Shown one piece after another: positions 51,631-64,000 of a stretch of DNA of 64,000 nt; within the stretch, counting starts at the first letter, position 1, and each line of letters opens with the position of its first letter. The notes under the pieces are model-generated. The model ran no database searches, was not told the origin of the DNA, and saw nothing but the letters and a program-made list of their open reading frames with translations. The stretch spans positions 124,001 through 188,000 of the forward strand of contig VZSF01006579.1 of NCBI GenBank assembly GCA_013398295.1, written 5' to 3'. The DNA is from Chionis minor. Lineage: Eukaryota; Chordata; Aves; Charadriiformes; Chionididae. Position numbers and translations under genes: made by a program.

Positions 51631-54600
51631 AGCTGCAACTCTCGCGTTGCTCCTGCGCTCATTGTGTTTCTGAATAACTTTGTACTTGAATATCCCGGGC
51701 CTTCAGAATACCTGCCCAAGATGTTAAAGCACAAGTATAGAAATGCCTGTAACGGTCTTTAAAAATTTATTAAAACGTTAAGCTGTTTTCCTCACTTATC
51801 AACATGGTTGAATGTAGTTTCACACACGCATCTGTATATGAACATACACATACATAGCGTAAAGTAAATTTCAGACAACTTCTCTAAATACCCAAATTCC
51901 CTACCACAAATAGAGGATCAAATTCGTGAGCCCTTTTAATCCCATCAGTTTTATAACTATGAGTTTTGACTACAAAACTTATCCTTGAATTACCATTTTA
52001 AAGCAATCATTAAGCGCTCTCCAAAATCCCTCTTTTGTTCCTCACATGGCATCCCATGGCAGCAGCGCCAAACCGGCACGTCAAAGTTTTCCTCTGTATA
52101 ACGAACACTGGTACAATCTGGACCGTAGCCAAATTTGACTCCTACAGCCTTTTAAAAAAGTCAAAGCAAAGAAGATGATGCCTTTTTATTTTTGAAGGAG
52201 AGAGAAGATGCACCTCGAAGACTGAAAATAAAACCTGCATAAATCTGCAATGAGTCATTGATCGTTTGGTTTTTTTTTTAAATGCATGTGGTGCTGTAAC
52301 TTAAATCACACTAACTTCACTAGAACTTCAAAAAAAGATATGGAAGTTACACAATTCATGCTTTTTTTTTTTTGCCAAAACACTGACTGATAAACACTTA
52401 ACTTTTCCTTTTGATTTAACATATCTATGCACCTCCGTGAAAAAGGAAATGTGAGTCCCTGCTCCTTTGGCCAGTTAATAAAGACCAAAAATAATGACAG
52501 AGGGATGTTTAAAGTATGTTTCTGTCACCTTCTTTAAGTTGTGCAACAACAAATGGGTATATAAAACATACAAGAACTTGCCAGATTATCCTAACTTACC
52601 AAAAGTGTTATAAAGAAGTTTCAGTCAATACTGTGGGCAAGATTGTGGTATTTGACACTTGCATTAAAAATTAACTGTACTTCTGAGAAATAGTACGTGG
52701 GCACTTACATGGAGAAACACAAGAGCAAATAATATCAATATATTGCTTTGCAGAACTAATCTGTCTCAGTTTTAAAAGAAACTCTATTATAGCAAGTTGA
52801 CTCATTTTCTTTCATACTTCTGAAAAATGCACATCTACAGAGGGAAAAATAAAGTATAGGTTCTAAGCGCAAGGATAAACATACAGAGAACACCTTGAGT
52901 TTTAACACAGCCCCCTCTCAAGCTGGTCCCTGCCCCTCTTCACCTTCTCCTCCAGCATTCCATGGTGCACAACTACCACTTGGAAAAAAACCCCACTGGT
53001 ATGGCTTGGAAACTGGAGGGACAACAGCCTGTTAATGTATTATTCCTCTCTGCATTATTAGTTTTTAAATATCACTCATTTCAGGTGTTACCTACAATGT
53101 GCTTGAACTGAAACATCTATGCTTAGCATTTGTGCCATTAATGATGCTGAAGTGTTGCTTCACTGGAATCCCACCGACACGGCCATGCCTTGTGGCGTAA
53201 CTACAGATGGGTAGACATACCTGGACTGGTTTTAATTAGCTGCCTCGAGGATTAGCCCAGCGACCTTCAAATTCCATCTGAGGACCTCAGTAGATGACCA
53301 GGTGTGCTACGGTATTTTAGTATGGAAATAAGCTAGTTTAAAGCCGCACCAGGAACGCGTGGGGTAATGACACCTCCAGTTCTACAGCTCACGCTCCAAC
53401 CCCTCACCATTTCTTCGTTGATGTCACAGGAAGTAGGCGGGAGCGCACCACTGACCCAAAATATGTTCCTGTTTCTCTGGGTCTTGTAACTGCACTGGGT
53501 GGCCATGCTTTCTGTCACAATTCCTGTTTCTTGGGACCCCTCAGTGCTGGGGATACAAAACCAAAAGTAGATAATCTATGGATTGTAAATCAGCAGGCAC
53601 ACCTTACCCAACTGTGTGCAGCCATTCTCAAATAAAAGACAAAGTGGCCCAAGATCACAGATCATATGACGTTAAGAATAAGCTAGTAAAATGCTGACAC
53701 ATAAGGCTATTGTCAAACAGATTTGCAACTAAAAATGCGAAAGCAGCCCTCCTGTCTCTTCACATGAAGACAGACAACAATACATTAACTAATACTAAAT
53801 TTCTTCACACCCTATCTTCTATCATCCCATGTCCACAGTTTTTGCTTGCTTTTAAGTGGCATTTAAAGTACGATGTAAACAGAGTTCACATCTCTGGTTT
53901 GTTCATCCCAGCTCCCCTGGGTCACGGCTGTTACACAGACCATTACTCTGCCAAAGCCCACCAAAATGCAATTCCCCTCCCAGCTTCAACTCCAACCCTT
54001 TTGTTGTGTCCTTTTCCCTGGCATGCCCCAGAGCTATCAACGCTGGGCTCTCACAAAAGCCATCTTTTACAACTTGCAAGTTTACCAGGGAATGAGACCG
54101 AAATGGTAAAAACAGTTCACTTGCTCTCTTTGAGTAGGGGAGGGGAGGGGGAAAAAAAAAAAAAGTCAGGAAAGTATTTCTTGTTAATACCCTGGTGGCT
54201 ATAAAAAGTTAAATCCAGATCTGAGGAAAAAATAAGCCTTGAGACTCATGATAAAATTGGGTGGCAATAATACAAACGTCTTGCAAGCTTATGAGAAGGA
54301 TTTTAATGATAATAGCTACATCTTTGTTCTCCAGGTTCCTAAAATGAAAGGCTTCTACAAAAGAGAGGATATTTTGTTCTCTATGAAAAGAGTAAGCATG
54401 ACACAAAAGATCCTATCATGGGACCTAGAAATGGCTGCCTGGAGAAATTAGGTTTAAAAACCACAAATTCAAGGCAGCGTGTCCAAGAATATTGAATGGA
54501 CATGATAGTACTACAATGAATTTGTGCTACACAATGCTATTACTATTTTTCGTAAACTACTGCACCATTTTCAGTTTGCAGGAGATGTAATTATCATGTT

Positions 54601-55284
54601 TAAATAAGACTGACAGTTTTATATTTTTATAATACTCAGACCATCAAAAATGGAGTACACTTATGTAACTCGCACCTCATGAAAATTTTAAAGCTTTGCC
54701 TTTTTCCTGTTATCAGGATGATACCACTGCTCCATGCCACAGTTTTTCCTTGAATCCATGGTTTATCTATGTAATTTCATACACACACTAGAAACACAGG
54801 AAATCTCATGCTCCAGCTGTCATTTCACCATCTCAGATTGACTGAGAAACACTTACCCAGCAAAGGAAAAAAAAGATTAGAGTAGGACAGAAGTGTGTCA
54901 TTTGGTGGCTTTTTAAGAAAGCCGATGGAGTACTTTGAACCACAATAAAGTATTTTAGAAACTAAGCAGGTTGATGGGTTCAGGAATAGAACTGTAAGTG
55001 GCAAGAAAGGTGACTTAAGGTCAATGAAGATAAAGCCACGTATACATTGTTAACAGAAAAGGGCTTCCACAATTATAAAAGGGTTTAATTGCCACCTACA
55101 GCCTAATGAGGGAGGAAATGAAGTTACAGACAGAGCATAAATAACTTTTCTATACAGTATATGTAACTCCAAAGAATTGCCAAGATAGACAATATTTTTA
55201 CAGATAGACAAGATCATTAAATACGGTTTTCCATGCACAGGAGTCCTGAACGCTTATTGAGAAAAAAAATACAACTAATTAAGG

Positions 55285-55301
55285 TGGGGGGGTGGGGGGG
55301 T
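55285..55301 (+). other. Paired G7 runs, quadruplex-prone
   Basis: Two runs of seven G separated by a single T, in AT-rich intergenic DNA. It is long enough to hold four GGG runs. It could also be a plain mononucleotide repeat. Confidence 0.5.
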
Positions 55302-58032
55302 GCAACCCAAAAACCAAAGAAAAGAGTGTTGTAAATTTTTAGGACCAGTAAGGAGAAGTATCTGGAAAAGAGGACCTAGTTAGAAACTGTAGGAGGTCTT
55401 TAAAACAGAATGTTAGGGTGAAATCTTAGTAGCTTTGACAGGCTATTAAAGCAGAATGGAACAAGACCAACCCCATCTAAGCACCTCCTTTAAAGTCTGT
55501 TCTTACAGCCTTTAATCCTGTGGGCAAAGAAGGAAAGATGAAGGGATAAAGAGCTTTCAGGTCTTGCCTTGTATTAAATGACATAGCAGCAACTGGAAAC
55601 GAAAATGCTCTTTACATAAAGAGGTGAACGCAAACTACCAGAGCAGACTCAGTAGCCTGGTCAGAAGTCACGTAGAAGCAGTATTTTTGCTGCTTTCAGG
55701 TCAGGCTAACATTTCTTATTGCAGATACTTTACTGTTAATGTTATACTATTCACTCATGATCAAACACCCTCTTGCAACATATAACTGCCCCTGGGAAAA
55801 CACCTTATTGTCCAATATCACAAACATACCCTAACCTCATGTTTAGTCCTTGGACCTGTTAATGGTTACAGAAGAGCACATCTTAAACTTCTTTTTACAC
55901 AAGCCCTGCGTGACCATCTGTAAATAGGGAAGAGAACACGCGTATTAATCCGGGTCTTTGGCAATACACTTCTGATAAACCTTGAAACCTTCGCAGGTAA
56001 AACTCCTAGTTCACCGAGTGCAAGATCTCCAGAAGATAACTTACAAATTGACGTAAACGGGTCACGTTACGTTTATACCCAGAAACCCCAAACTGCATAA
56101 CAATATCTGGGGCTGGTACAGAAGGACTGAGCAGCAGTTTGTTTTGTATGCTTAATGATAAAGGCATATTTATGTTCCTGAGAGCTATCAAATATTTTAA
56201 AAAAATCATAATTCCTTAAATTCATACACACTGCATTTTATTCCCTGCAGTGCTAGTAATTTTGGAGTGAGTTCTGAATTCAAATGGCAGCGTACAAAAT
56301 GAACGCTCCCTGGACCAACTGCCTTGAAGAACCCAGTTTACTGGAACCGTCACAATTGAAATCAATAAACAGAACCTGTATTTTCAAGAGACATTTTCTC
56401 AAATTTTAAACCTGACCTTATCTGTCATCTCCAATGTAAGCACAGCTATAATGCAGTTTCACAAGCAGAGAAGCTAATAGAAACACTATCCTATCTCCAA
56501 AGGGCAATCTCATTCTCCTTTTCAAACGCGGCCATAAATTCCTTTGCCCTCTCTTTGCATTGCCTTTAGCATGTTTACACTCATGTGGCACATTGAAGGA
56601 GATTATTCATCGAACAAATGGTCAGGTTTTCTCGGGTCAGGTTATTTGCTTCTTTTTTTCACCCCCCTCCCCATTCTTTAGTTGACTCAGCAAACCAGTA
56701 TGACACATTGCATCACCACCCAAATCCTCCGGCCGTCATTAGAGAAGGAGTGGGAACACAACCAAAGCCCGTGGGGAGTGCAGGATTAGCCACGTCGTTA
56801 CTAGCTCATTCTCAGACCAGATTAAACCGATTATGAAACCATACTTTTAGCAGCACTGCAGAACCTCCTGGCAGGGTGGATGTGTGGGGGCCCTTTCAAG
56901 GGGAGAAGAAAAAGCACGGAATGAACTGATATTTTTTGCGTGTGCTCTGAAAAAAAAAAAAAAACCAGTAGAGAACGTATCACCAAAGAAATGTTTGGGG
57001 AGAGAGAACTTTATCATTCATTGAGCCGTCTGTGAGATGTCCCTTACGGTTTGTTAGGTTTGGGTGCATTTTTTCCTCCCCCAGAAAAAAATATGTATTA
57101 GATTTCTGTCATCCCTTTAGTGCTAGATCCATCCATGTTAAAAGAGAACTGAAACTATCTGCATTATCAGAGTATCAGTGATAAAGCATGACATTAAACT
57201 ATGCTTTATTGATTTAAAACAGCTATTTCAAAGGTGACAATTTACAATTCTCTTGATTAAGGTGCAATGAAGTGGATACTTAACAAGTGATTATGCAATC
57301 TTCCCAATTGAATGTTTGCCAAAACCAAGTGTAAAACAGTATCCATTGCAATAAAAATCTTCATGCAAGTATCACAAATGGAGCAAAAGCATAAACATGA
57401 ATGACACTTATACCTCTCACACCTTTCCAATAGATTTCTAGCAAAAAAAAAATCCAGTTTCTTAGAAAAGAACTACTTCTAACAGTGACAGAAAAATAAA
57501 TATACCAAAAATATAGAAGTGTTCTAGATCTCTCAAGCCAAGCCTTTTGAAGAATTTAAGACAACTGAGGAAGCATCAATTCTAGATCGAATTCTCAGTT
57601 CTTAGAACAGAAAGAGGCCTGAAGAGCAGTGAAGTCCCTTCTGACACATGGCTTGGCACTTTGGAAGGTACAAATCCGTGTAGCATGAATGTATAAAATT
57701 CCAAAAATATACCTTGATGTTCTACTTGATGGCTGATTTTGAACCTATTTATGAATCTGTGATAATAAGTTAGAGTGCAAAAAAAAGACATTTACAAAAT
57801 CTGACCTGGAGTCAGACATTTAATTACCATTAAAGATCAATGGCAAAAGATATACTTGTAGCTACTAGAAACATAATTGTAAAATCCATTAGAATAATCC
57901 TGCTACACAACACAAACCAAAGACAGCAGACAGACCCAAAATAATTTAAATTTTATTTGTGCCCCAGCTAGAAATAAGTATCTGGAAAGAGGAGATAATC
58001 TGACAAAAGCAGGAAAAGTGATGGACACAAAC

Positions 58033-58071
58033 ATTTGTTGTTGGTTTGTTTTGTTGGGTGTTTTTTTTTTT
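58033..58071 (+). repeat. G/T-rich simple tract (GTTTG units plus T run)
   Basis: Made almost only of T and G, and the strand complement of the A/C tracts elsewhere. It is intergenic. Confidence 0.7.
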
Positions 58072-61000
58072 AAGTATGATTCAGTTCAAAAGCCTCCCAG
58101 AGCAGTATGTTTTACAAAGCAAATCTGTCAATATCAGACAGAGAGGATGAAAGAGATCGGTAAGTCTCAAAACTACTGATTACAAGGCAGGTATATTTTT
58201 CATAAACAGGAATGGGCTACTGTTTTTCCATTTTCTCTGCACTGCAAAAAGGAAGCTAAATGCCGTTCACATAACTCCTTGAGGTACTTCTGGATGCATC
58301 TGAAAAGCAGCACTGATGATAAAAATAAAAACTCTAAATTGCTCTTCTGCAAGAATTAAAATTAATCGGTCAATATTAATACTGTGTCACACAGTTACAG
58401 AAGTTTAGAGTGTTGTCAACTAGATGTAATGGGAACAGCCTCACCCGCTGGTCTGAGGAGATATTATCAGGTGTCTACACTTAGTTTAATACTTTTTTTT
58501 TCTTCCCCCTGACCCCTCTCCTCCCTCCACTTGCATCTCCCATACCTCAAACAGTCAATCTACAGGATTGGGGCTTGTGGGTTTTTTTGCTGTTGCACTA
58601 TATAGCACCACAGCAGCAAAACCATTTGCACACACTTCTCGGATGACTGGAGAGCCTGGATAATTCATTAAAAGAGAAGCTCTGAATCTACTTTCTAGCT
58701 CCTGTTCATTAATATAGACATGTCTAAAGAGATCGCTCAAAGACTTCCCATTATTTGGTTTTAAGTTTCTTGTAATTTTGCTGAAACATCATAATGTTCC
58801 TGCTCAGATATTCCATGGGACGATTTGTTTCAAACAGAAGTGTTTGACAGATTTTTGCTGATCTTTTTTGTTTAAAAAGTTAATTTAAAAAAAATTCTTA
58901 AAGATGATTATTTAAAATACGCTGGTTTATCTCACTAAAGGCTGAACTTTTTATTCCCTGAACAATCATGGGGAACTTAGTGGAAAACTGTACAGCATAA
59001 TGGATCACCCTGAGGTTAAGGATGTATCTTTTGCTGCCTTTTTAGTCTCAATGAGATTAAAAAAAAAGTTTTAAAGAATCTACACTTCTGCTAATGTACA
59101 CATGTAATATTCATGTTGACATGAGCTAACTTCTGAGCAACTGACTTTGCAGTCTCAGTACTCTTACAACGGTCATTTAAATTTTTTTTAAGTGTGCAAG
59201 TATGACAACAACAAAAAAACCCCCAAACACCAAAACCCCCTGATAATTGCATATATTCTTAAAATGTCCCCTCCTCCTTATCTGCTCTTACAGATACGCT
59301 GCACTCATGGCCCTGGGTGCATCGACAGCTCTGACCAGCCTTCATCTGTCTTTCTCTGTAACCCTCCTCGGTGAGCTCTCCCCAGCCCCCCAGAAGTTTA
59401 GGTGCAGCTCTGACATGGCACAGCTGTGTGGCCTTGGATCCACCGGATAAGCCTGATAAGTTACAGCTGCAAGAAGCTGCATTTGGACCTCTGCCCACAG
59501 CTCGGGTCCTTACCCCTGCCCAAGCTGCAGGGAGCCAGCGCGAGTGGCTGCTCTGCAGAGGCAGGCTGGCCAGGAGCCGGGGTGCCAACGTGGCACCCCA
59601 AGACGACACAGCGTGTAGGGGTGCAGTCCTGCGGCACCCAAGGAAGAAAAGCAGAGCAATTCTGGTGACAGTGACCACGGATGGCCCAGGCTGGCAATTG
59701 CCATTTTGGGAATAACCAATATTACCTGTAGCGACGAGGTAGTCCAAGGTCAAGCCAGAGACTGAAGTCACTAACACAAGGTACAAGGCCAGGCACAAGC
59801 ATACCTACAGCCGAACCCATCGTGTCTCTTCCCTCCCGAAGACTGTCCCTCTTCTACCCTTTCAAACAACTAGTTGTCACCTTTACTGCTGTTACATGTC
59901 TTAGGCACAGCTTTCCTTACTTCCCAAGGGATCCTATGCATAACTATTTTCCATATCCTGGTGGGGTCCGTTGACCTCATGTTCCCTCAGGATACTGGTC
60001 TAAAGTTAATACACTTTCCAAACAAATCGTTTGGTTTTGCCAAAGTTAAAACTATGACGACTCTGTCATTATTCCATTAGCTTGATTGCAGAAAGTATTT
60101 GAAAGACCATCGGTCAACTCCGGTTACTTAAATTACCTTGGCTTCACAATTCCATACTTCCTTTAGACAAGACTGGTGTCGTTCATTTTCAAAGGGCTGA
60201 TTGGTTCCAGTTCCCACTCAGATCAGAGGGCTCTGCATTCACTTAACAATTCCAAAAGCCAGGCCACTATTTCAATGTCTGTGCTCATATGGGAGACCTT
60301 AGACTCACAGGAAGAGATTAAGAGTAGACGGAAGCAAACAAAAGGAAAAACTTAAAATAGGAATAAGCGTATAGATGGCAGTTATAAAGATGCACTTTAA
60401 AACTGGAAGAAAGGAAGACAGAGGCAAATAAAAGAAGAAACATGCGTTATATTAAAGGTCTAAACTGTTACTTTTGCATGCAAATTGTGTTTCAGAGATT
60501 AATGCTAGAATGGAGTTTATTACGATGTGAAAATCATACCAGGACTAATTCTTTATCAAGGGTATTACACTATTAAATACAGTTGTGTAAAGAGGCTTTA
60601 CAGGAGACTATATCCATATTGATTCAAAAGGAGAAAAATGCCATTTCAGGAATAGCCTATATTACTTGCCAAAATCTGACTCACCAGAAGTTGCTTACAG
60701 CAATTATTCAAAAAAGGAACACCTGTACCTATCGGTACTCTCTACGGCTATAGGAGCTACACATCTATTAATCTTCTTGGAAAACCCAGAATCCCCGAGA
60801 GATGCAAAAATGATTTATTAGAAGATCCTTGTATAAGGATCACTCTATGGTCATCCAAAGTAAAAGGACAAACATGGATCTTTGCTCTAAGCTTTATTGG
60901 CCTTCCCCCAAATGTATTCCTGCCAGTCCATGAACATTTCCCAAGGGCCCTTCTGAGTTTTTAGAAGAGTCTGAATTTCCTGGTCACTTTCATTCTCCAT

Positions 61001-64000
61001 CACCTCTATCTTCCCCCTGCCATCTGGCTACAAGCATCATTTTGGCACATTTGGTGCTTTCTGTAGGTGATACTTTGCAAGATCAACTATGCAGTGTTTT
61101 AGTTGAATACCAAGTAATCCTACTTATGCATAATCATTTTACAGAAACAAGAGATCATAGGAACACAGTGCCAGAGCGAAGAGCTAACAAAAAAAAAAAG
61201 GACATATGCATATATAGATTGATCTATCAGGAATTTTCTCTTACTAACAGGAGATTTTAGAAGTGATACTTTATTTAATAACCAGAGATACTGTACTTAA
61301 TGAGATATATTTTCCTTTCTGCTGGAGTATTCTTGCTATATTGTACTCTAAAATGACATTATAGCGTGGCTTTATTATTTTTTTATCATCTGTGTACATA
61401 GACAAACTTTACAAGATGTTGAGGATACTCACAAGATCTTCAAAAGACAGACATGCCCATGTACATACTAGGAGTAAAGTGAAATGACAGCAAACCTGCA
61501 CAAGCATCATACGGTTCTTTTAGACCATGATGTATGATAATTAAGTTAATTGTCCTTTCTTACTATCAAATTTTCAGGCCCACTCCTTTTTACTGCCAAT
61601 TTAAAATACCCATTTGATTTCACAGATATTTTAACTCTAGCAGAAATGAAGAACTAGAATCTTTGACTCTAACAAATATTTACCTTTACCGAAAGTAACT
61701 GTTCTTCTACCACCAATTTCCTAAAGCAACAATTCCAAACATGTCTAAAGTAAAAGAAGTGCTACTGGTAAGTCATGTAAATTAAAACAAATACACAGGA
61801 ATGCTTTTATACCGATGGGGAGTTTATATAGTGGGTGAGAGAAAGAACATAGACATACTGCTTTATTTGTTTTTATACGGAGATATCCACAGAGACACCA
61901 GGTGGATTCCATAAAAATATTAAAACCAGTCCCTCTTCCAAAAAGTATAAACAAAGATGCAAACAATAGCTCTGCAAGACATGAAGCTAGAAAAAAAAAA
62001 ATTCCCAAGACTGTTAATCATTAAAAAGTAATCCCAGCTTTGTCTTCCTATAAAAAGGGGCAACTACCCATAGATTTTGCATACAAGTGTTTCAGTTCCT
62101 CCATTTTCCTGCAGCACAGCAAACTGTGTGTCAGAACATGGGATTATAGCCTCTAAGTGGTAACCCTCTGTATGTTCTACATAATGAACACTATCTCTCT
62201 AGGTGACAGACTTCTCATTTCTCTGAAACAGGGAAAACGTTCAACAATTACTAACAAATGTTGGTGGAACAAGAGCCATCACTGATGTGACACACAAGGG
62301 AAAGAAGAACACTGGAAAACCCAGGAAACAGTTTTGATTACAACCACATGAATTCAGATACAAAAACAGCACTTACAAATTTTGGTGGGATAGAGGAAGA
62401 GATAACAGAAACTCAATGAGTTTCACACAAAAAGATAACCAAATGCCAATTAAAGACTTCAGCAGGTACTTGTGGAAAAAAGGTTAAAAATTGAAAACTA
62501 GGTGTGAAACAGACAACTGTATTACAAATGAGCTAGGAAAGAGACCAAGCGATATATTTTAGGCCTGCTGGCAGTTTTAAGTAAGAATAAGACTAGCTGT
62601 AAATACAGGCATAAAGCTTAGATGCTGCTGCTGAAAATGGAATTGCAGCTTAAATTTCTTTAGTTAGGTGTCAGAAGCAGTGGAAGTAATACGCAGTTTA
62701 TCACAGCAACATGTTAAATAATTAATTTATAAGGAATGAACCACACCAGGAGACATGTTACTAGAAGAACAGTAACTCATCACTGCTACCCCCCCACCCC
62801 AAAAAATTTAAAAAAAAAATCTTCAGAAATATCGACAAACACCAAATGAGACAACTGCTGTAAAAAAATGCAAGTATTCTAAAACATGTTAGCAGACGGT
62901 ATAGACAAAAATGTATATGGCTTTTTAGGATGCTGTCTGATATGCTGAATACGTTACAGGTAACTTTTGAAAAAAGTGTAATTGTGTCGTCCTCCCCACC
63001 TTGGTTAAAGCTGATGCCAGATCTCGATATTCTCAACTACGAATCCTTGTGAAGCGGTACTGGAACAGATAATTCTCTTTGCAGAAGTAACTTCCCAGTC
63101 ATTTAAAATACTATTGATGCTAAGAACAGAATACAAAAGGTACATTGCAGTATAGCGTTACACTTGCCAGTCTGGTTCAAAAACAGAAGAGCTCTAACAA
63201 GCTGGGAAAAAATGCCTCATAAAAGCTCTGGATTAATCTTCCCTTTTTAATCCAGTGCTGGTTACTATTCCAATTCTTACGTTCGTTGTCAAGACATGGC
63301 GTCTGCCAATAAACAAGCATTAATCTCTTTACATTTCATGTCAATGCAAAGGTTTAACAACTTTAAGGGGAAAAGATTGTTTGAAGGATGGAAAAACCAC
63401 AGAAAGGCAAGAAGGGAGGAGGAGAGGACAAGAAGCAATTGTCTTGTGTGTGCTTTTCTTCCAGTTTCTAGTCACATAAACTGAGATAGATACACAATCT
63501 ACTCTGGCTCACAGCTAAAAAACAGCACAGAGGACTCAGCTGAACAGTGCAAGTGCTTGAAATGTTCATCTAGGTCGGAGGCTTTAGATGTTAAACACAG
63601 CAGTAATTCTATTGATTTCTATAGAAGCAACACCTTTCTCTTGAAATGTGTAGCATTGAGTCATTGAAAAAAAAAAATAAACCTGAAGACTGTCAGAAAT
63701 ATCAGATAAACATCATTTAGTGAAAAGACCAATGATAAAAATCAAGTGTTCTATAAATGCTGTAGTTCATGATTCCAAATTAATTTTGTTCAGCAAAACT
63801 TCCCTCCATCTAAACACCTAATTTCACATTAAACGTTCAGCACTACTACTAAGCTCAAATACAGATTTAATTATTTTTGACCAAGGTATTAGCATGCATA
63901 CTTCAACCACTTGAAAAAATAGTTCACAAACCAGATGAAAATATTCAGCGCATTTGGTTTCAGTATCAGCCCATCACACTGGGGGGAAAAAGAACAAGAC

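Larger units (their letters stand above)
51631..64000. other. Intergenic DNA upstream of IPPK; no gene recognised
   Basis: About 12.4 kb of AT-rich sequence with chance ORFs only. The longest are a 164-codon + strand frame at 53710-54204 and a 179-codon - strand frame at 59259-59798. Neither shows a recognisable domain, a start context or splice partners. In human the next gene on this side is BICD2 on the same strand as IPPK. I recognised none of its coding exons, so it would lie beyond the right edge. Confidence 0.6.

Noticed and set aside
50782..51762. 326-codon ORF on the + strand across the CpG island
   Set aside because: It reads through the N run and GC-rich promoter DNA, with homopolymer-derived lysine runs at one end and repeat-derived residues at the other. 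Typical composition artefact.
53710..54204. 164-codon ORF on the + strand
   Set aside because: No recognisable domain, low-complexity tail, no splice or promoter context. Its length is unremarkable for one of many chance ORFs in 64 kb.
51631..64000. Possible 3' exons of BICD2
   Set aside because: Expected by human synteny on the - strand, but no coiled-coil or other recognisable coding exon was found in this interval.
1..64000. CR1-type retroelement 3' tails (ATTCTATG repeats), which are usual in birds
   Set aside because: No such tail was seen by eye. Old or 5'-only fragments cannot be excluded without a repeat-library search.
1..64000. CRISPR arrays, bacterial operons, rRNA or tRNA genes
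   Set aside because: The window is spliced vertebrate DNA. No regularly spaced repeats were seen, and no cloverleaf with a GGTTCRA-type B box was found.

Overview
The window is vertebrate nuclear DNA with spliced genes. It contains the 3' end of CENPP (centromere protein P) on the + strand and almost all of IPPK (inositol-pentakisphosphate 2-kinase) on the - strand. The two genes lie tail to tail, as on human 9q22.31. Introns are moderate in size, recognisable interspersed repeats are few, and I see no Alu- or L1-like mammalian elements. This suggests a sauropsid, most likely a bird, but that is an inference and the species cannot be fixed from the sequence alone.

Layout: 1-14099 is intronic DNA of CENPP with no exon I can recognise. 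The last three CENPP coding exons are at 14100-14179, 16558-16649 and 16947-17068 (stop), followed by a short 3' UTR with poly(A) signals near 17251 and 17284. From about 17120 to 20149 is the probable long 3' UTR of IPPK, read on the - strand, with its distal AATAAA at 17145-17150. Twelve IPPK coding exons then run right to left, from the stop at 20150 up to 37132. All have consensus splice sites and compatible phases and give 464 codons. The first coding exon (about 27 codons in human, with the GEGN box) was not found. 37133 to about 51180 is the large first intron. A CpG island at about 51180-51590, interrupted by a 15-base N run, is the likely IPPK promoter and carries two YY1-type motifs around a 20-bp palindrome. 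51631-64000 is AT-rich DNA upstream of IPPK with no gene I can support.

The two genes do not share a pathway. CENP-P is a subunit of the constitutive centromere-associated network (CENP-O/P/Q/U/R group). IPPK makes inositol hexakisphosphate from InsP5. What links them is their conserved convergent arrangement, with 3' ends that meet or overlap near 17100-17300.

Most open reading frames in the window are chance ORFs in introns or intergenic DNA. I found no previously undescribed biological system. The points most worth a second look are the missing IPPK first exon at an assembly gap, the convergent 3'-end overlap, the symmetric promoter element, and an intronic G-rich patch.
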